From assembly GCA_934098385.1 (NCBI GenBank), contig CAKOOJ010000003.1:94935-158934 (forward strand): 64,000 bases of DNA, written 5' to 3'. The notes under the pieces are model-generated. The model saw only the letters and a program-made list of their open reading frames with translations, did not search any database and was not told the origin of the DNA. This stretch comes from an uncultured Bacilli bacterium (GTDB taxonomy: Bacteria; Bacillota_I; Bacilli_A; RF39; UBA660). The translations under genes and the position numbers were made by a program. The number at the start of each line of letters is the position of its first letter. Positions within the stretch are counted from its first letter, which is position 1. Positions 53,205 through 62,409 of the stretch are shown here, piece after piece.

Positions 53205-54746
53205 TTACATTAATGGTGATATTCCTATGCCTAATGGTATGTTAACTAAATACCATACGATTATTAGTATTAACCACATACATAATGTTCCTATTGAATA
53301 TGGCACTAGATATTTTAATGATTTAAATAATCCTACACCCTTTTTATCTTGATTATATAATTCCATATACGCTAAGAATATTACAAAATATGCCATTACT
53401 GGTGTTAATCCATATGTTATTGATTCTCCTGCTCTAAATATCAATTGTGCAAATTCCGGTGTCATTCCTGAATTCATTAGTACTGGTACTGATACAGAAG
53501 ATAATATTGACCACTTATAGATTGATGATGGTAATATTAATGTTGATAATGCGCTTAGTATAAATACTAGTAAGACAAGTGGTAAACCAGTAAATTTAGT
53601 TGTTGATATTATATTTGCAAACCAACTTGTTATAAGCATACCTATATTTGAATATTTTAATATTGATATAAATGTTGATGCAAAGAATATTAATACTAAT
53701 ACTTTACCCATTGCATCTAGTGAATGTGATAAATCATCACATACATCTCTGTTATTTTTTATACTTTTTGTTAATATTCCATATGTTAATCCATTTATGA
53801 AGAATAATATTGTTATTACGAATACAAATCCTGAATTAAAGAATGAATTATATCCGAATAGTTTATCAATATATAATTTTTGGGTGTAATCTAGTAAATT
53901 TCCACTTAGTGGTAATCCTGGAATAATATTATATATGAATATTAGTAAATAAATTGAACCTACTATTATTGAAATATATAAACTTTTTAATTCTTTTTTT
54001 GAAACGTATTTTTCTTCCTCTTCTTCTTCAATTTCATATTTTCCTAATCTAGGAATAATATTTTTTTCTGTTATATTTGTTATTATAAATGATAATGCTA
54101 TAGTTGCTAAAATCATTATTATTATAAAACTTGTTGTTTTAACTACGTATCCCTCTTTCAATAAGTTTGCTGCATCTTGTGTATAAGTTAATAATGAAGA
54201 ATCTACTGAATTTATGAATATATTTATTCCGATACCACAGCTTATCGCAGCAAATGCAGTTATTATTCCTGCTTGTGGATTTCTTTTTCCATATTTAAAT
54301 AGTAATGCTGATATTGGAATTAATACTATGTAAGATATATCACCAGCTATACTTGATAATATACAAATTAATACTAATATAAATGTGACAACATTTTTTC
54401 TTAATTTTCTTGTTAAAACATAAAATAATGTATCTAAGAATCCTGTTTTATCCATGATACCTATACCTAGTAATGTAATAAGTAGCATTGATAATGGTGT
54501 AAATGATGCAAAATTTGATACTGTATTTGAGAATATATATTTTAATCCTCTTAAACTAAATAAATTTTCAATAGTAATCATTGTTGATTCTAATGAATTA
54601 CTCTTAGTATTTACTGTGCTATAACTTCCTGTAATATCAAATAAAGATAATATTCCACTTACACATATCGTTATTAATATAAGGATTAAGAAAGACATTA
54701 TTGGATGTAATACAACTTTATCTCTAATTTTTTTTATTTTATTCAT
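53205..54746 (-). CDS. AbgT-family transporter
   Basis: 513 residues with about twelve to thirteen membrane helices and family stretches (SFILNIYLLI-like N-terminus HPIMSFLILILITICVSGIL, DKTGFLDTLFYVLTRKLRKN, GDISYIVLIPISALLFKYGKRNP, and RAGESITYGLTPVMAYFVI). AbgT proteins move p-aminobenzoyl-glutamate or export sulfonamides. Overlaps DUF951 by eight bases. Confidence 0.85.
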   Translation of the reverse strand: MNKIKKIRDKVVLHPIMSFLILILITICVSGILSLFDITGSYSTVNTKSNSLESTMITIENLFSLRGLKYIFSNTVSNFASFTPLSMLLITLLGIGIMDKTGFLDTLFYVLTRKLRKNVVTFILVLICILSSIAGDISYIVLIPISALLFKYGKRNPQAGIITAFAAISCGIGINIFINSVDSSLLTYTQDAANLLKEGYVVKTTSFIIIMILATIALSFIITNITEKNIIPRLGKYEIEEEEEEKYVSKKELKSLYISIIVGSIYLLIFIYNIIPGLPLSGNLLDYTQKLYIDKLFGYNSFFNSGFVFVITILFFINGLTYGILTKSIKNNRDVCDDLSHSLDAMGKVLVLIFFASTFISILKYSNIGMLITSWFANIISTTKFTGLPLVLLVFILSALSTLILPSSIYKWSILSSVSVPVLMNSGMTPEFAQLIFRAGESITYGLTPVMAYFVIFLAYMELYNQDKKGVGLFKSLKYLVPYSIGTLCMWLILIIVWYLVNIPLGIGISPLM

Positions 54747-54924
54747 TTACTATGCTCCTTAATTTACGTTCAAATTCTAATCTATCTAACATTATAATGT
54801 GATTACAACCTAAACATTTTAATTTAATGTCAACACCTACTCTAGTAACACACCATTTATTTTCTTTGCATGCATGTGGTTTTTTCATTATAACTATTGA
54901 ACCCACATTATATTTTTGTTCCAT
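54739..54924 (-). CDS. DUF951 family small protein
   Basis: 61 residues, YNVGSIVIMKKPHACKENKWCV and GVDIKLKCLGCNHIIMLDR, with four Cys in the pattern of the DUF951 beta-barrel/zinc family. It usually sits beside parB/soj or mscS genes in Gram-positive bacteria, as here. Function unknown. GGAGGT precedes the ATG. Confidence 0.82.
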   Translation of the reverse strand: MEQKYNVGSIVIMKKPHACKENKWCVTRVGVDIKLKCLGCNHIIMLDRLEFERKLRSIVNE

Positions 54925-55705
54925 TATGTACCTCCAATTGATTATAAGGTATTTTTATATTATTTTTTTCATATGCTATTTTTATTTCTTTAAGGAATGA
55001 TCTTTTTACAGCCCATTGTTTTCCTCTATTACATGTTATTAGTACTTGATATATTATACTAGAATCTGCAAGTTCATTTATTCCAAGATATTCTACTTTT
55101 GATACTTCTTTATTATCTTCTTTGAAACTATCAAGTGTATCTTTTATCACTTTTTCAACTTTATCATAATCTTCTTCATAAGCAGTTGGAATGTTTATAC
55201 ATGTTGATGCTTTTTCTTGAGTAATATTAATTATTTTATCTATATTTCTATTTGATATTATTAATACTTCTCCAGTATATTTTTTTATTTTTGTATTTTT
55301 TAATCCAAATTCTATTACTGTTCCTGTAAATTCTTCGTATTCAACTATGTCTCCTATTACATAGTAGTTATCAAATATTATGCTTATTCCATTAAAAACA
55401 TCTTTTAATACGTCTTGTAATCCTAAACCAACTACTACACCTGCTATACCTAGACCTGTAATAAGACTTGTAGTATTTATTCCATATAAATTTAATAAAA
55501 GTAGAATCATTATGATTAATATTAAATATCTTGCTATATTTCTAAATAAATGTAATATTGTTGTACGTTTTTTTATTTCTAATTCATCTTTACCTTTTAT
55601 AACTATTTTATCTACTATATCGTATAGTATTTTGTATATAATGTATGATGATAATAAAATTATAACTGTTCCATAAACTTTTGGGTTGAGTAAAAAGTCT
55701 AACAT
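54908..55705 (-). CDS. MscS-family mechanosensitive channel protein (YkuT-like)
   Basis: 265 residues from the ATG at 55705 (AAGGTGA upstream; a GTG three codons earlier also exists). Three helices, then GLGIAGVVVGLGLQDVLKDV and IIFDNYYVIGDIVEYEEFTGTVIEFGLKNTKI, a complete MscS domain. Between DUF951 and ParB, a conserved Bacillota order. Second MscS protein within 2.5 kb. Confidence 0.85.
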   Translation of the reverse strand: MLDFLLNPKVYGTVIILLSSYIIYKILYDIVDKIVIKGKDELEIKKRTTILHLFRNIARYLILIIMILLLLNLYGINTTSLITGLGIAGVVVGLGLQDVLKDVFNGISIIFDNYYVIGDIVEYEEFTGTVIEFGLKNTKIKKYTGEVLIISNRNIDKIINITQEKASTCINIPTAYEEDYDKVEKVIKDTLDSFKEDNKEVSKVEYLGINELADSSIIYQVLITCNRGKQWAVKRSFLKEIKIAYEKNNIKIPYNQLEVHNGTKI

Positions 55706-55706
55706 A

Positions 55707-56603
55707 TTATTCACCTTCTATATCTATGTTTAATATTTCTAATATTCTTTCTAAATCTTTATCAGTATCAAATGGTATTGATATTTTATTTTTAGATATT
55801 TGTACTTTAGTACCCGTTACATCACGTAATACTGATTCATATATTTTAAATCTTGGATTAAGAGTTGATACTCTAACTATTTTGTTTTTCTTTATAACAT
55901 TTTCTTCTTTGCTTAATGTTTCAAGTTCCCTTACACTTATTCCATCATCAATTACTTTTTGTGCTAAGTTAAGTATCATGTCTACATCATCTATTTTACT
56001 TAGTACTCTTGCATGTGACATACTTATAGTACCATTCATTACCTCTTTTTGAACGTATTTAGGAAGCGATAAAAGTCCTAATAGATTTGTTATATAACTT
56101 CTTGATTTTCCAAATTTATTTGCTACTTCTTCTTGTGTTAATCCTGTTGCATCAATATAATTTTTGTATGCAGTTGCTTCTTCTATCGGAGATAAATCTT
56201 CTCTTTGTATATTTTCTATTAATGCAATTTCCATCATTTGTTGATCTGTAAAATCTCTTATTATTGCTGGGATTTTTGTTAGTCCTGCAAGTCTTGCCGC
56301 TTTAGTTCTTCTTTCACCTGCAACTAGGTCGTACCCTTTGATACTTTTTTTTACAATAATAGGTTCTATAAGTCCATGTTCTTTAATTGATTCTGATAAT
56401 TCTCTTAGTGATTCTTCATCAAAATATTCTCTTGGTTGATGAGGATTACTTCTTATTTCATCAACTGGTATTTCTAAAATATCACTATCTTTTGCACCGC
56501 TTACTATTTCTTTTTCATAATTATTTAATGTGTCTATATTTAATGGTTCACTGTTAAATAATTGTTCTAATCCTTTTCCTAATGCTTTTCTTTTATTCTC
56601 CAT
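55707..56603 (-). CDS. parB: ParB/Spo0J chromosome-partition CTPase
   Basis: 298 residues. N-terminal domain: LEIPVDEIRSNPHQPREYFDEESLRELSESI, CTP-binding GERRTKAARLA and the ParB box; then a helix-turn-helix LTQEEVANKFGKSRSYITNLLGLL and C-terminal dimerisation domain. It binds parS and loads SMC. No parS consensus was seen nearby. Overlaps parA by 11 bases. Confidence 0.95.
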   Translation of the reverse strand: MENKRKALGKGLEQLFNSEPLNIDTLNNYEKEIVSGAKDSDILEIPVDEIRSNPHQPREYFDEESLRELSESIKEHGLIEPIIVKKSIKGYDLVAGERRTKAARLAGLTKIPAIIRDFTDQQMMEIALIENIQREDLSPIEEATAYKNYIDATGLTQEEVANKFGKSRSYITNLLGLLSLPKYVQKEVMNGTISMSHARVLSKIDDVDMILNLAQKVIDDGISVRELETLSKEENVIKKNKIVRVSTLNPRFKIYESVLRDVTGTKVQISKNKISIPFDTDKDLERILEILNIDIEGE

Positions 56604-57378
56604 CTCTTAATATGACCTCCTTAGCCAAATTTAAATATGCTTCAGCTGCTCTACTTAAAGGGTCGTATTCAATAATTGGTTCTCCGTGACTTGGTGCTTC
56701 AACTAATCTGATTAATCTTGGAATAATAGTATTGAATACTTTTTCTTTAAAGAATTTTCTTACTTCTTCTACTACTTCTAATCCTAATACAGTTCTTGAA
56801 TCTAGTAGTGTTAATAAAACACCCTCTATTTTAAGCCCTGGGTTTAATCTTGTTTGAGTCATTATGATTGTATTTAATAGTTGTGTTATACCTTCTAGTG
56901 CAAAGAATTCACATTGTACTGGAATTATTACTGAGTTTGAACTTACTAATGCATTTGTTGTTAATAATCCTAAAGATGGTGGACAATCTATTATTATATA
57001 ATCATATTTATCTTCTACTAATTTTAATGCATTTTTTAATTGATTGTTTTTTTGAAAATTAGTATCTTGATATGCCTTTTCTACTAATTCTATATCAATT
57101 CCGGCTAAATTTATTGTTGCTGGTAATATAGAAAGATTTGTAAATTTTGTTTTTATTATTGCCTTTTTTATATCACATTTTTCACTTAGTACATCATATA
57201 CACTGTAGGCAATTTCACCTTTATTAATTCCTAGTCCAGTAGTTGCATTTCCTTGTGGGTCTAAATCTATTAAAAGTGTTTTTTTACCTAATTTTCCTAA
57301 GGATGCTGATAAGTTTATACTGGATGTTGTTTTGCCTACTCCTCCTTTTTGATTTACTAAAGATATTATTTTTGTCAT
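56593..57378 (-). CDS. parA: ParA/Soj chromosome-partition ATPase
   Basis: 261 residues. Deviant Walker A KGGVGKTTSSIN (about residues 10-21), Walker A' LLIDLDPQGNATTGLG, Walker B YIIIDCPPSLGLLT, and DSRTVLGLEVVEEVR. It drives ParB-DNA positioning and influences replication initiation. It is the first gene of the parA-parB-mscS-DUF951-abgT operon. Confidence 0.95.
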   Translation of the reverse strand: MTKIISLVNQKGGVGKTTSSINLSASLGKLGKKTLLIDLDPQGNATTGLGINKGEIAYSVYDVLSEKCDIKKAIIKTKFTNLSILPATINLAGIDIELVEKAYQDTNFQKNNQLKNALKLVEDKYDYIIIDCPPSLGLLTTNALVSSNSVIIPVQCEFFALEGITQLLNTIIMTQTRLNPGLKIEGVLLTLLDSRTVLGLEVVEEVRKFFKEKVFNTIIPRLIRLVEAPSHGEPIIEYDPLSRAAEAYLNLAKEVILRDGE

Positions 57379-57493
57379 TTTATCACTGCCTTTTTTAACT
57401 TCTTCTTATACATATTTAATTTTATCATATATGTATATAATTGTCTAAGTGTTTTTTATAGTTTATAAAAATTTTTATCAAGAATAAAAGAAA

Positions 57494-59386
57494 CTACTTT
57501 TCTTCTTTAATAGTTTCTTCTTTGTTTTCAGTTTGTTTTTCTTCTTTAGAAGATAATTTTCCTGTTTTAACTAATTCATCTATTTCTTCTTTTGTTATTG
57601 TTTCTTTTTCAATTAATGTATTACTTAAAAGCATTACTAAATCTTTATTATCTTTTAATATTTTAGTTGCTTTTTTATAACATTCGTTTACTATTTTTCT
57701 TACTTCTTCGTCTATTTCTAATGCAACTGCATCTGAGAAGTTTCTTGTTTTGTTATAATCTCTTCCTAAGAATACTCCTTCTTCTTTATGTTCTAGTTGT
57801 ACTGGACCTAAATCACTCATTCCATATTCTGTTACCATACTTCTTGCAATTTTAGTTGCTTTTGAGAAGTCGTCTGAAGCTCCTGTAGATATTTCCCCGA
57901 AATATAATTCTTCGCTTACACGTCCACCTAGTAATCCAGTGATACTTGCTAATAATTCATTTTTAGTTGCTATAGCAATTTTTTCTTCTTTTGGAAGCAT
58001 CATTGTATAACCACCTGCCATACCTCTTGGTATGATTGTTATTTTATGAACTTCATTAGCATCTTCTAATTTTAAGCCAATTACTGCGTGTCCTGCTTCA
58101 TGAAGTGAAACTAATTTCTTTTCTTTATCAGTAATTTTTCTACTTGTTTTTGCAGGTCCCATAAGTACTCTGTCTGTTGCTTCATCTATTTCATCCATAC
58201 TTATTGCTTTTTTGTTTCTTCTTACAGCTAATAAAGCTGATTCGTTAAGTAAGTTTTCTAAGTCTGCTCCACTAAATCCTGGAGTTCTTTTTGACAAATT
58301 TTCTAAGTTAACAGATGAATCAAATGTTTTATCTTTTGCATGTACTTTTAGTATTGCTTCTCTTTCTTTTTGATCTGGTAAACTAACAGTCACTTGTCTA
58401 TCAAATCTACCTGGTCTTAATAATGCAGGGTCTAGTACGTCTGGTCTATTTGTTGCAGCAATAATGATTATACCTTCATTTGCACCAAATCCGTCCATTT
58501 CTGTTAATAATTGGTTAAGTGTTTGTTCACGTTCATCATGACCTCCACCTAGTCCAGTTCCTCTTTGGCGTCCAACTGCATCTATTTCATCTATAAATAT
58601 TAAGCATGGTGCTGATTGTTTTGCTTGTTTAAACATGTCTCTAACACGGCTTGCTCCAATACCAACAAATAATTCTACAAAGTCAGAACCACTTATGTAG
58701 TAGAATGGAACGTTTGCTTCACCAGCTACTGCTTTTGCTAGTAATGTTTTTCCTGTTCCTGGAGGGCCTACTAATAAAACACCTTTAGGTATTCTTGCAC
58801 CTAGTTTTTGGAATTTTTTAGGATTTTTTAAGAAATCGATAAGTTCTGCAACTTCTTCTTTTTCTTCAGTTAATCCAGCAACATCTGTAAATCTTACTCT
58901 TCCACCATCTTCAGAAAGTTTTGCTCTACTTTTTCCGAAATCCATAGAATTTTTATTTCCACCAGATATTTTACTAAATAGATAGAATGTTGCTGCTATC
59001 AATAAAACAAATGGTACAACATTTACTAATATTGTCACTACACTTGAATTTTCTGGATTAGTATTTGTTTTTACTTCAAATTCATTATTATCTGCATAAG
59101 ATAATATTTTATTTATTACTGTTTCTGATAATGGTACATTAACTTTAAATTCTTCATTTTTACCATAATCTTTTAATTTACCAGTGATATAGTATACACC
59201 TGCATTTGATTTTGGTGTTACTTCGATACTTTTTACTGTATCTTTACTTAATTCTGTAATTAATTCATCATAATTTAATTTATTAATTTTAGTATTGCCA
59301 ATATTATAAAATACTAGTGTTCCAAATATAACTAAAATTAATATTAAATATGGCATTGTTTGTTTTGTAATATTATTTTTCTTCAT
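57494..59386 (-). CDS. ftsH: ATP-dependent zinc metalloprotease
   Basis: 630 residues: two N-terminal membrane helices (about 10-30, 115-140), AAA+ ATPase with Walker A GPPGTGKT (about 207), Walker B LIFIDEID, second region of homology NRPDVLDPALLRPGRFDR, and the zinc motif HEAGH (about 430) with a later Asp. It degrades membrane and regulatory proteins. The end is Lys/Glu-rich. The ATG overlaps tilS by 14 bases. Confidence 0.97.
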   Translation of the reverse strand: MKKNNITKQTMPYLILILVIFGTLVFYNIGNTKINKLNYDELITELSKDTVKSIEVTPKSNAGVYYITGKLKDYGKNEEFKVNVPLSETVINKILSYADNNEFEVKTNTNPENSSVVTILVNVVPFVLLIAATFYLFSKISGGNKNSMDFGKSRAKLSEDGGRVRFTDVAGLTEEKEEVAELIDFLKNPKKFQKLGARIPKGVLLVGPPGTGKTLLAKAVAGEANVPFYYISGSDFVELFVGIGASRVRDMFKQAKQSAPCLIFIDEIDAVGRQRGTGLGGGHDEREQTLNQLLTEMDGFGANEGIIIIAATNRPDVLDPALLRPGRFDRQVTVSLPDQKEREAILKVHAKDKTFDSSVNLENLSKRTPGFSGADLENLLNESALLAVRRNKKAISMDEIDEATDRVLMGPAKTSRKITDKEKKLVSLHEAGHAVIGLKLEDANEVHKITIIPRGMAGGYTMMLPKEEKIAIATKNELLASITGLLGGRVSEELYFGEISTGASDDFSKATKIARSMVTEYGMSDLGPVQLEHKEEGVFLGRDYNKTRNFSDAVALEIDEEVRKIVNECYKKATKILKDNKDLVMLLSNTLIEKETITKEEIDELVKTGKLSSKEEKQTENKEETIKEEK

Positions 59387-60713
59387 ATTCTTCTCCTTTT
59401 TTTGTGTACTTTATTATTATATCATAAAACTCTTTATTATAACAATCAAATTTACTTTTCTTTACTCCTGGTATCCATAATATATTGTTATCGCTATCAC
59501 ATACTATTGGATAATTATTTCTTTTTTCTTTTTCTATTTTTTCATCTATAAATATTTTTGAAACTTTTTTTGTTCCTATCATATTTTTTACTTCAATTAT
59601 ATCATTGTCTTCTTTGTTTCTTATAATAATTGGAAGTGTAATTTCTTTACTATTTAATTTTATTACATAATTACTTTTTTCTTTTGTATCTGGAATAATT
59701 TCTATAGTTCCATAATTTTCAATATATTGTTTGGCTTTTAATATATACTTATATTTTTTCGTTTCAATTTTTTTATCTGTTTTAAATAATAGTTTATTAT
59801 ATGATTTAATTACTTTTATATTATTTGGTAAATCTATTTCACTATTTTTATTTGAATCAATAATATTCATTATATTTTCTATATGTTTTTTGTTTATCAA
59901 TGTTATATTCTCTTTGTAGATATTAAATAGTATTGTTTCTAATTCTTTTTGTTTTATGTAGGTGTGTAATTTATTGAATTTAGATAAATCTAAAGTATCA
60001 TTTTTATAATTATCTTTTAATTCATTTTGTACTACTAACTTAGTGTAATCATTTATGTTATTTAGTTCTTCACTTAATTCCAAAAATTTTTTATGAATAT
60101 TTTTATTTTCTTTTTTTAATAGTGGAAGTATATCTAGTCTTATTCTATTTCTTGTATATTTCTTTGATTTATTTGATTCATCATATACACAAGGAATATT
60201 ATGTTTTTCTATATATAATTCTATGTCTTTTTTTGTATAAAATATAAGCGGTCTAATGATTTTGTAATCTTTATATGAAGAGATTTTTGTAAAACCTTTA
60301 AATCCGTTCAAATTACTTCCTCTTATAATTCTCATTAAAATAGTTTCTATTAAATCATCTCCATGATGTGCTGTTAATAATATGTCTGTTTTATATTTAT
60401 TTAATATTTCTATAAAGAAATTGTATCTTTTTTCTCTTGCTTCTGTTTCTGTGAATTTATTATTTTTGTATGATTTTATTTCCATTCCTTCAAATATAAT
60501 GTTATTTTCTTTGCAATAGTTTTCTACAAAAATATATTCTTGTTTTGAAACTTCTCTTAAGTTGTGATTTACATGTGCACATATTAGATTATATCCGTTA
60601 GTTTTTAGTATGTGTAAAAGAGCCATTGAATCAGGACCGCCTGATGTTGCAACTACTAATGGCTTGTTTTTATCAATATTTAATTTTTTTAAAAAGTCAC
60701 GCATTTCTTTCAT
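59373..60713 (-). CDS. tilS: tRNA(Ile) lysidine synthetase
   Basis: 446 residues from the ATG at 60713. The PP-loop is VVATSGGPDSMALLHIL; CAHVNHNLR and a Zn-like region follow, then NRIRLDILPLL and the C-terminal TilS domain. It makes lysidine at position 34 of tRNA-Ile(CAU), an essential activity. The order tilS-ftsH is common in Bacillota, but hpt, usually between them, is absent here. Confidence 0.93.
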   Translation of the reverse strand: MKEMRDFLKKLNIDKNKPLVVATSGGPDSMALLHILKTNGYNLICAHVNHNLREVSKQEYIFVENYCKENNIIFEGMEIKSYKNNKFTETEAREKRYNFFIEILNKYKTDILLTAHHGDDLIETILMRIIRGSNLNGFKGFTKISSYKDYKIIRPLIFYTKKDIELYIEKHNIPCVYDESNKSKKYTRNRIRLDILPLLKKENKNIHKKFLELSEELNNINDYTKLVVQNELKDNYKNDTLDLSKFNKLHTYIKQKELETILFNIYKENITLINKKHIENIMNIIDSNKNSEIDLPNNIKVIKSYNKLLFKTDKKIETKKYKYILKAKQYIENYGTIEIIPDTKEKSNYVIKLNSKEITLPIIIRNKEDNDIIEVKNMIGTKKVSKIFIDEKIEKEKRNNYPIVCDSDNNILWIPGVKKSKFDCYNKEFYDIIIKYTKKGEEYEEK

Positions 60714-60831
60714 TTCAATCACTAGGACTATATTATACTATTTTAATGAAATTATCAAGAAAAAATATGCGTTTTATTTGACATTATTTGTCGAATTTTT
60801 TTGTTTGTTATAATAATAATTTTTTTCATAG

Positions 60832-60855
60832 AAAAAAGCCTTGATATACAAGACT
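60832..60855 (-). terminator. terminator of the ribosomal protein operon
   Basis: AGTCTTG/CAAGGCT stem (7 bp, one wobble) with a five-base loop and T-run on the minus strand, 16 bases after rpsI. Confidence 0.78.
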
Positions 60856-60870
60856 TTGTTTGAAAACATA

Positions 60871-61284
60871 TTAACGTTTTGAGAATTGTGGTGCTCTACG
60901 AGCTTTTTTAAGACCATATTTTTTACGTTCTTTAACTCTTGGATCACGAGTTGTAAATCCAGCAGCTTTTAAAGTTTTTCTATATGAATCTTCTTTTCCT
61001 TCATTATCTTTATCAAATTCTAATAATGCTCTAGTGATACCTAATCTGATTGCTCCAGTTTGTCCAGAGAATCCTCCACCTTTAACAGTGATAGTTATAT
61101 CGAAAGTATTTTCATTGTTTGTTGCAACTAAAGGTTGTTTTAAATCCATTACTAAAGTTTCAAATGGCATGTAGTCATTGATATCTCTACCATTAACTGT
61201 AATTTTTCCTGTTCCTGGAACCATTCTAACTTGAGCAGTTGAACGTTTTCTTCTACCTGTAGCAGTAAATTCTTTTTTACTCAT
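60871..61284 (-). CDS. rpsI: 30S ribosomal protein S9
   Basis: 137 residues from the ATG at 61284 (AGGAGG upstream). It starts FTATGRRKRSTAQVRM and ends with GLKKARRAPQFSKR, the S9 signature that reaches the P site. Ten bases after rplM. Confidence 0.98.
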   Translation of the reverse strand: MSKKEFTATGRRKRSTAQVRMVPGTGKITVNGRDINDYMPFETLVMDLKQPLVATNNENTFDITITVKGGGFSGQTGAIRLGITRALLEFDKDNEGKEDSYRKTLKAAGFTTRDPRVKERKKYGLKKARRAPQFSKR

Positions 61285-61294
61285 ATTCTTCCTC

Positions 61295-61726
61295 CTAATC
61301 AATAGTTATACTAACTGGTTTTTGTGCTTGATGTTTATGATCAGCGCCAGCGTATACAAATAATTTTTTAGCAGTTGCTCTTCCTAATCTATTATGAGGA
61401 AGCATTCCTTTAACTGCTCTTTCAACCATTTCTACTGGATATTTTTCTATCATTGTTTTAGCATTACGTTCTCTTAATCCTCCTGGGAATCCAGAATGAT
61501 TATAATACATTTTTTGATCTAATTTGTTTCCTGTTAATTTTACTTTATCTGCATTAACGATAATAACGTAGTCTCCACAATCAATATGAGGTGTAAATGT
61601 CACTTTATGTTTACCTCTTAAAAGGTTAGCTGCTTTTGTAGCAACTCTACCTAAAGGTAAGTTTTCAGCATCAATTACATACCAATTACGATTAACTGTT
61701 TCCTTTTTTTCCATAAATGTTTTCAT
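61295..61726 (-). CDS. rplM: 50S ribosomal protein L13
   Basis: 143 residues with WYVIDAENLPLGRVATKAA and LPHNRLGRATAKKLFVYAG, typical of L13. First gene of the rplM-rpsI operon; its promoter is at 61801-61836. Confidence 0.98.
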   Translation of the reverse strand: MKTFMEKKETVNRNWYVIDAENLPLGRVATKAANLLRGKHKVTFTPHIDCGDYVIIVNADKVKLTGNKLDQKMYYNHSGFPGGLRERNAKTMIEKYPVEMVERAVKGMLPHNRLGRATAKKLFVYAGADHKHQAQKPVSITID

Positions 61727-61836
61727 ATTTTTTTCCTTTCACTATTCTTGATACTTTTAACTTCCCACATCAAAAATAAAAAGAATAAATAAAATGTACC
61801 ATTTAAAATTATATGTTATTACAATGAAAAAGTCAA
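61727..61836 (-). promoter_or_regulatory. rplM promoter and leader
   Basis: TTGACT (61836-61831), 17-base spacer, TATAAT (61813-61808): close to the sigma-A consensus, with transcription starting about 61801. The 75-base leader to the rplM ATG could fold as the L13 leader type of autogenous control; a conserved motif was not confirmed. Confidence 0.8.
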
Positions 61837-61878
61837 ACATTTTCGTGCTTAACTTTCTTTTTTTTCTTAATTTTTTAC

Positions 61879-62331
61879 TTATATTACGTAATTTACTATA
61901 TCTTCGTACTTAGAACCATGTGGAGTAAGTTTTATAATACGAGTATTTTCATCTATTACTTTGAATTTAATATCTAATCTTTCTTCTGGTAAAATATCAC
62001 TTATAAGTTCAGACCATTCGATTATAGAGACACCATCACTATTAAAATAATCATTAAATCCAATGCTTTCGTCTCCGTCTTCTAATCTATACACATCCAT
62101 GTGATATAAAGGCATTTCACCTGATGTGTATTCTTTTACTATGTTAAATGTAGGACTAGTTATTGTTTCTTCTAAACCAAGTGATTTTGCAAATCCTTTA
62201 ACAAAAACAGTTTTACCACTTCCTAATTCTCCATCTAAGCAAATAATCATTCCTGGAAATTTTTCTGATTCGATGTTTTCTGCTAATTCCATTGTATCTT
62301 CTATACTTCTTGATGTAATTTTATAATCCAT
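61879..62331 (-). CDS. tsaE: tRNA threonylcarbamoyladenosine biosynthesis ATPase TsaE
   Basis: 150 residues with GELGSGKTVFVKG (Walker A; Ser instead of the common Ala) and SPTFNIVKEY, and DVYRLED, as in TsaE. Part of the t6A37 pathway with TsaB/TsaD, which are outside the window. AGGTGA precedes the ATG. Confidence 0.93.
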   Translation of the reverse strand: MDYKITSRSIEDTMELAENIESEKFPGMIICLDGELGSGKTVFVKGFAKSLGLEETITSPTFNIVKEYTSGEMPLYHMDVYRLEDGDESIGFNDYFNSDGVSIIEWSELISDILPEERLDIKFKVIDENTRIIKLTPHGSKYEDIVNYVI

Positions 62332-62353
62332 TCTTTATCACCTAAATTAATTA

Positions 62354-62394
62354 TAAAAAAAATATGAATCTATATCAACATAAAAATTCATATT
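62354..62394 (-). terminator. terminator of the DUF1846 gene
   Basis: AATATGAAT/ATTCATATT stem (9 bp) with a long loop and T8 run on the minus strand. Confidence 0.75.
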
Positions 62395-62409
62395 TTAATA
62401 AAGTTTACA

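Noticed and set aside
57379..57493. parS site near parAB
   Set aside because: No TGTTTCACGTGAAACA-like palindrome was seen in this gap or next to the genes.
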